From positions 1-23,041 of the IMG/VR virus record IMGVR_UViG_3300025117_001650: 23,041 nucleotides of DNA; one strand, written 5' to 3'. The notes beneath the pieces were generated by a model. The model was not told the DNA's origin and ran no database searches. It saw only the letters and a list, made by a program, of their open reading frames with translations. The DNA comes from a virus. Shown here piece after piece: positions 22,485-23,041 of this stretch. The position numbers and the translations under genes were made by a program. Within the stretch, counting starts at the first letter, position 1. Each line of letters starts with the position of its first letter.

Positions 22485-23041
22485 TCAATTACTCTTTCGT
22501 AGTAAACAACTGAAGTTTCTATAATTTCACCAGAAGCTGAAACTCTGCCTCTTATTAAAATATTTTCATTGACGCTTAAAGCTAAAGCACCATCAAATTT
22601 ATATATATAATTTGGCACATTATTGTTTAAATATATGTTTATTAATTTATTGTCAGTTGCAATTGATCCTGTTAATATAATACCTTCGCCTGTTGATGCT
22701 GTCACATTAGCTGAGTCTCCTCCAATTGTTAAATTTGTCGGTGTATCATTCACTGATCCACTAATTCCTGTAGCATTTACATAGACTTCAACTTTAGATA
22801 AATTTGAGTTTGTACTCACTAATATGTGATCTATAAAAAGAACATTGGAACCGCTATATATCAATCCCAATATGTTTTCATACCATGAAGATCCACTTTC
22901 TGCAACTCCAGCAGAAAAACTTCTTGATGCCTCTACTATGAATACCTTTCCATCTAATTCAGAAACTGCCCCTATATCATGTAGATCCACGTTTGGAATT
23001 ATAGATGTACCATATAATGAATTTGTTTTTCTTATTGCCAA
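22481..23041 (-). CDS. Beta-rich virion-type protein, 5' end at or beyond window edge
   Basis: At least 186 residues, read from TTG exactly at the right edge (LAIRKTNSLYGTSIIPNVDL if internal, M if it is the start). The composition is Ser/Gly/Asn/Ile-rich with regular strands (KVFIVEASRSF; NVLFIDHILVSTNSNLSKVE; GIILTGSIATDNKLINIYL; NENILIRGRVSASGEIIETS), typical of phage tail or decoration proteins. No specific family is recognised. Whether the true start lies in this window cannot be decided. It overlaps the TTG start of the next gene by four bases. Confidence 0.65.
   Translation of the reverse strand: MAIRKTNSLYGTSIIPNVDLHDIGAVSELDGKVFIVEASRSFSAGVAESGSSWYENILGLIYSGSNVLFIDHILVSTNSNLSKVEVYVNATGISGSVNDTPTNLTIGGDSANVTASTGEGIILTGSIATDNKLINIYLNNNVPNYIYKFDGALALSVNENILIRGRVSASGEIIETSVVYYERVID

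Overview
This window looks like part of the genome of a strongly AT-rich tailed bacteriophage with a contractile tail (a myovirus with T4-like organisation). The evidence is a tail sheath protein, candidate neck and tail-terminator proteins in the T4 gene order 13-14-15-18, many Ser/Thr/Gly-rich virion proteins, a GH19 endolysin, an NAD+-dependent DNA ligase and a free-standing homing endonuclease. Every gene I support is on the minus strand, so transcription runs from position 23041 towards 1. Genes are packed with 1-8 base overlaps or abutting stop/start pairs. GTG and TTG starts with GGAG-type ribosome sites 7-8 bases upstream occur, which argues for a host with canonical Shine-Dalgarno use. 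Nothing in the window identifies the host; an uncultured, possibly aquatic phage is only an impression from the protein types.

In transcription order: (1) 23041-19765 carries an edge-truncated virion-type protein, a conserved phage protein, a CxxCxxCC metal-cluster protein whose 5' end is frameshifted or starts at ATA, and a large beta-rich virion protein. (2) 19705-17270 carries three further conserved virion-type genes. (3) 17236-13144 is the neck region: a gp13-like protein, a small cassette (ParB/sulfiredoxin-like, 67-aa ORF, papain-fold-like, small helical protein), a gp14-like protein and a two-domain tail-fibre-type protein that seems to start at ATA. (4) 13132-9394 carries a gp15-like tail terminator, a duplicated beta-helix protein, a degenerate subtilase-like/FN3 protein, the GH19 endolysin and a coiled-coil protein. 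(5) 9301-6938 is the tail sheath, followed by a terminator. (6) 6801-5158 is a homing endonuclease with a 5' hairpin. (7) 5034-2410 is a four-gene overlapping unit of three small ORFs and LigA, again closed by a terminator. (8) 2271-1 is a small protein and a long repetitive tail fibre that runs off the left edge.

The genes suggest a late virion-assembly region: head-tail connector, tail tube and sheath assembly, adhesion fibres and lysis. A ligase unit and a homing endonuclease are inserted between terminators. A 10-base motif (TATATTTATA on the coding strand) recurs exactly six times, always between genes just upstream of transcription units, and is the best candidate for the phage's own promoter element. 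Family assignments come from reading the translated sequences by eye; no database search was possible.
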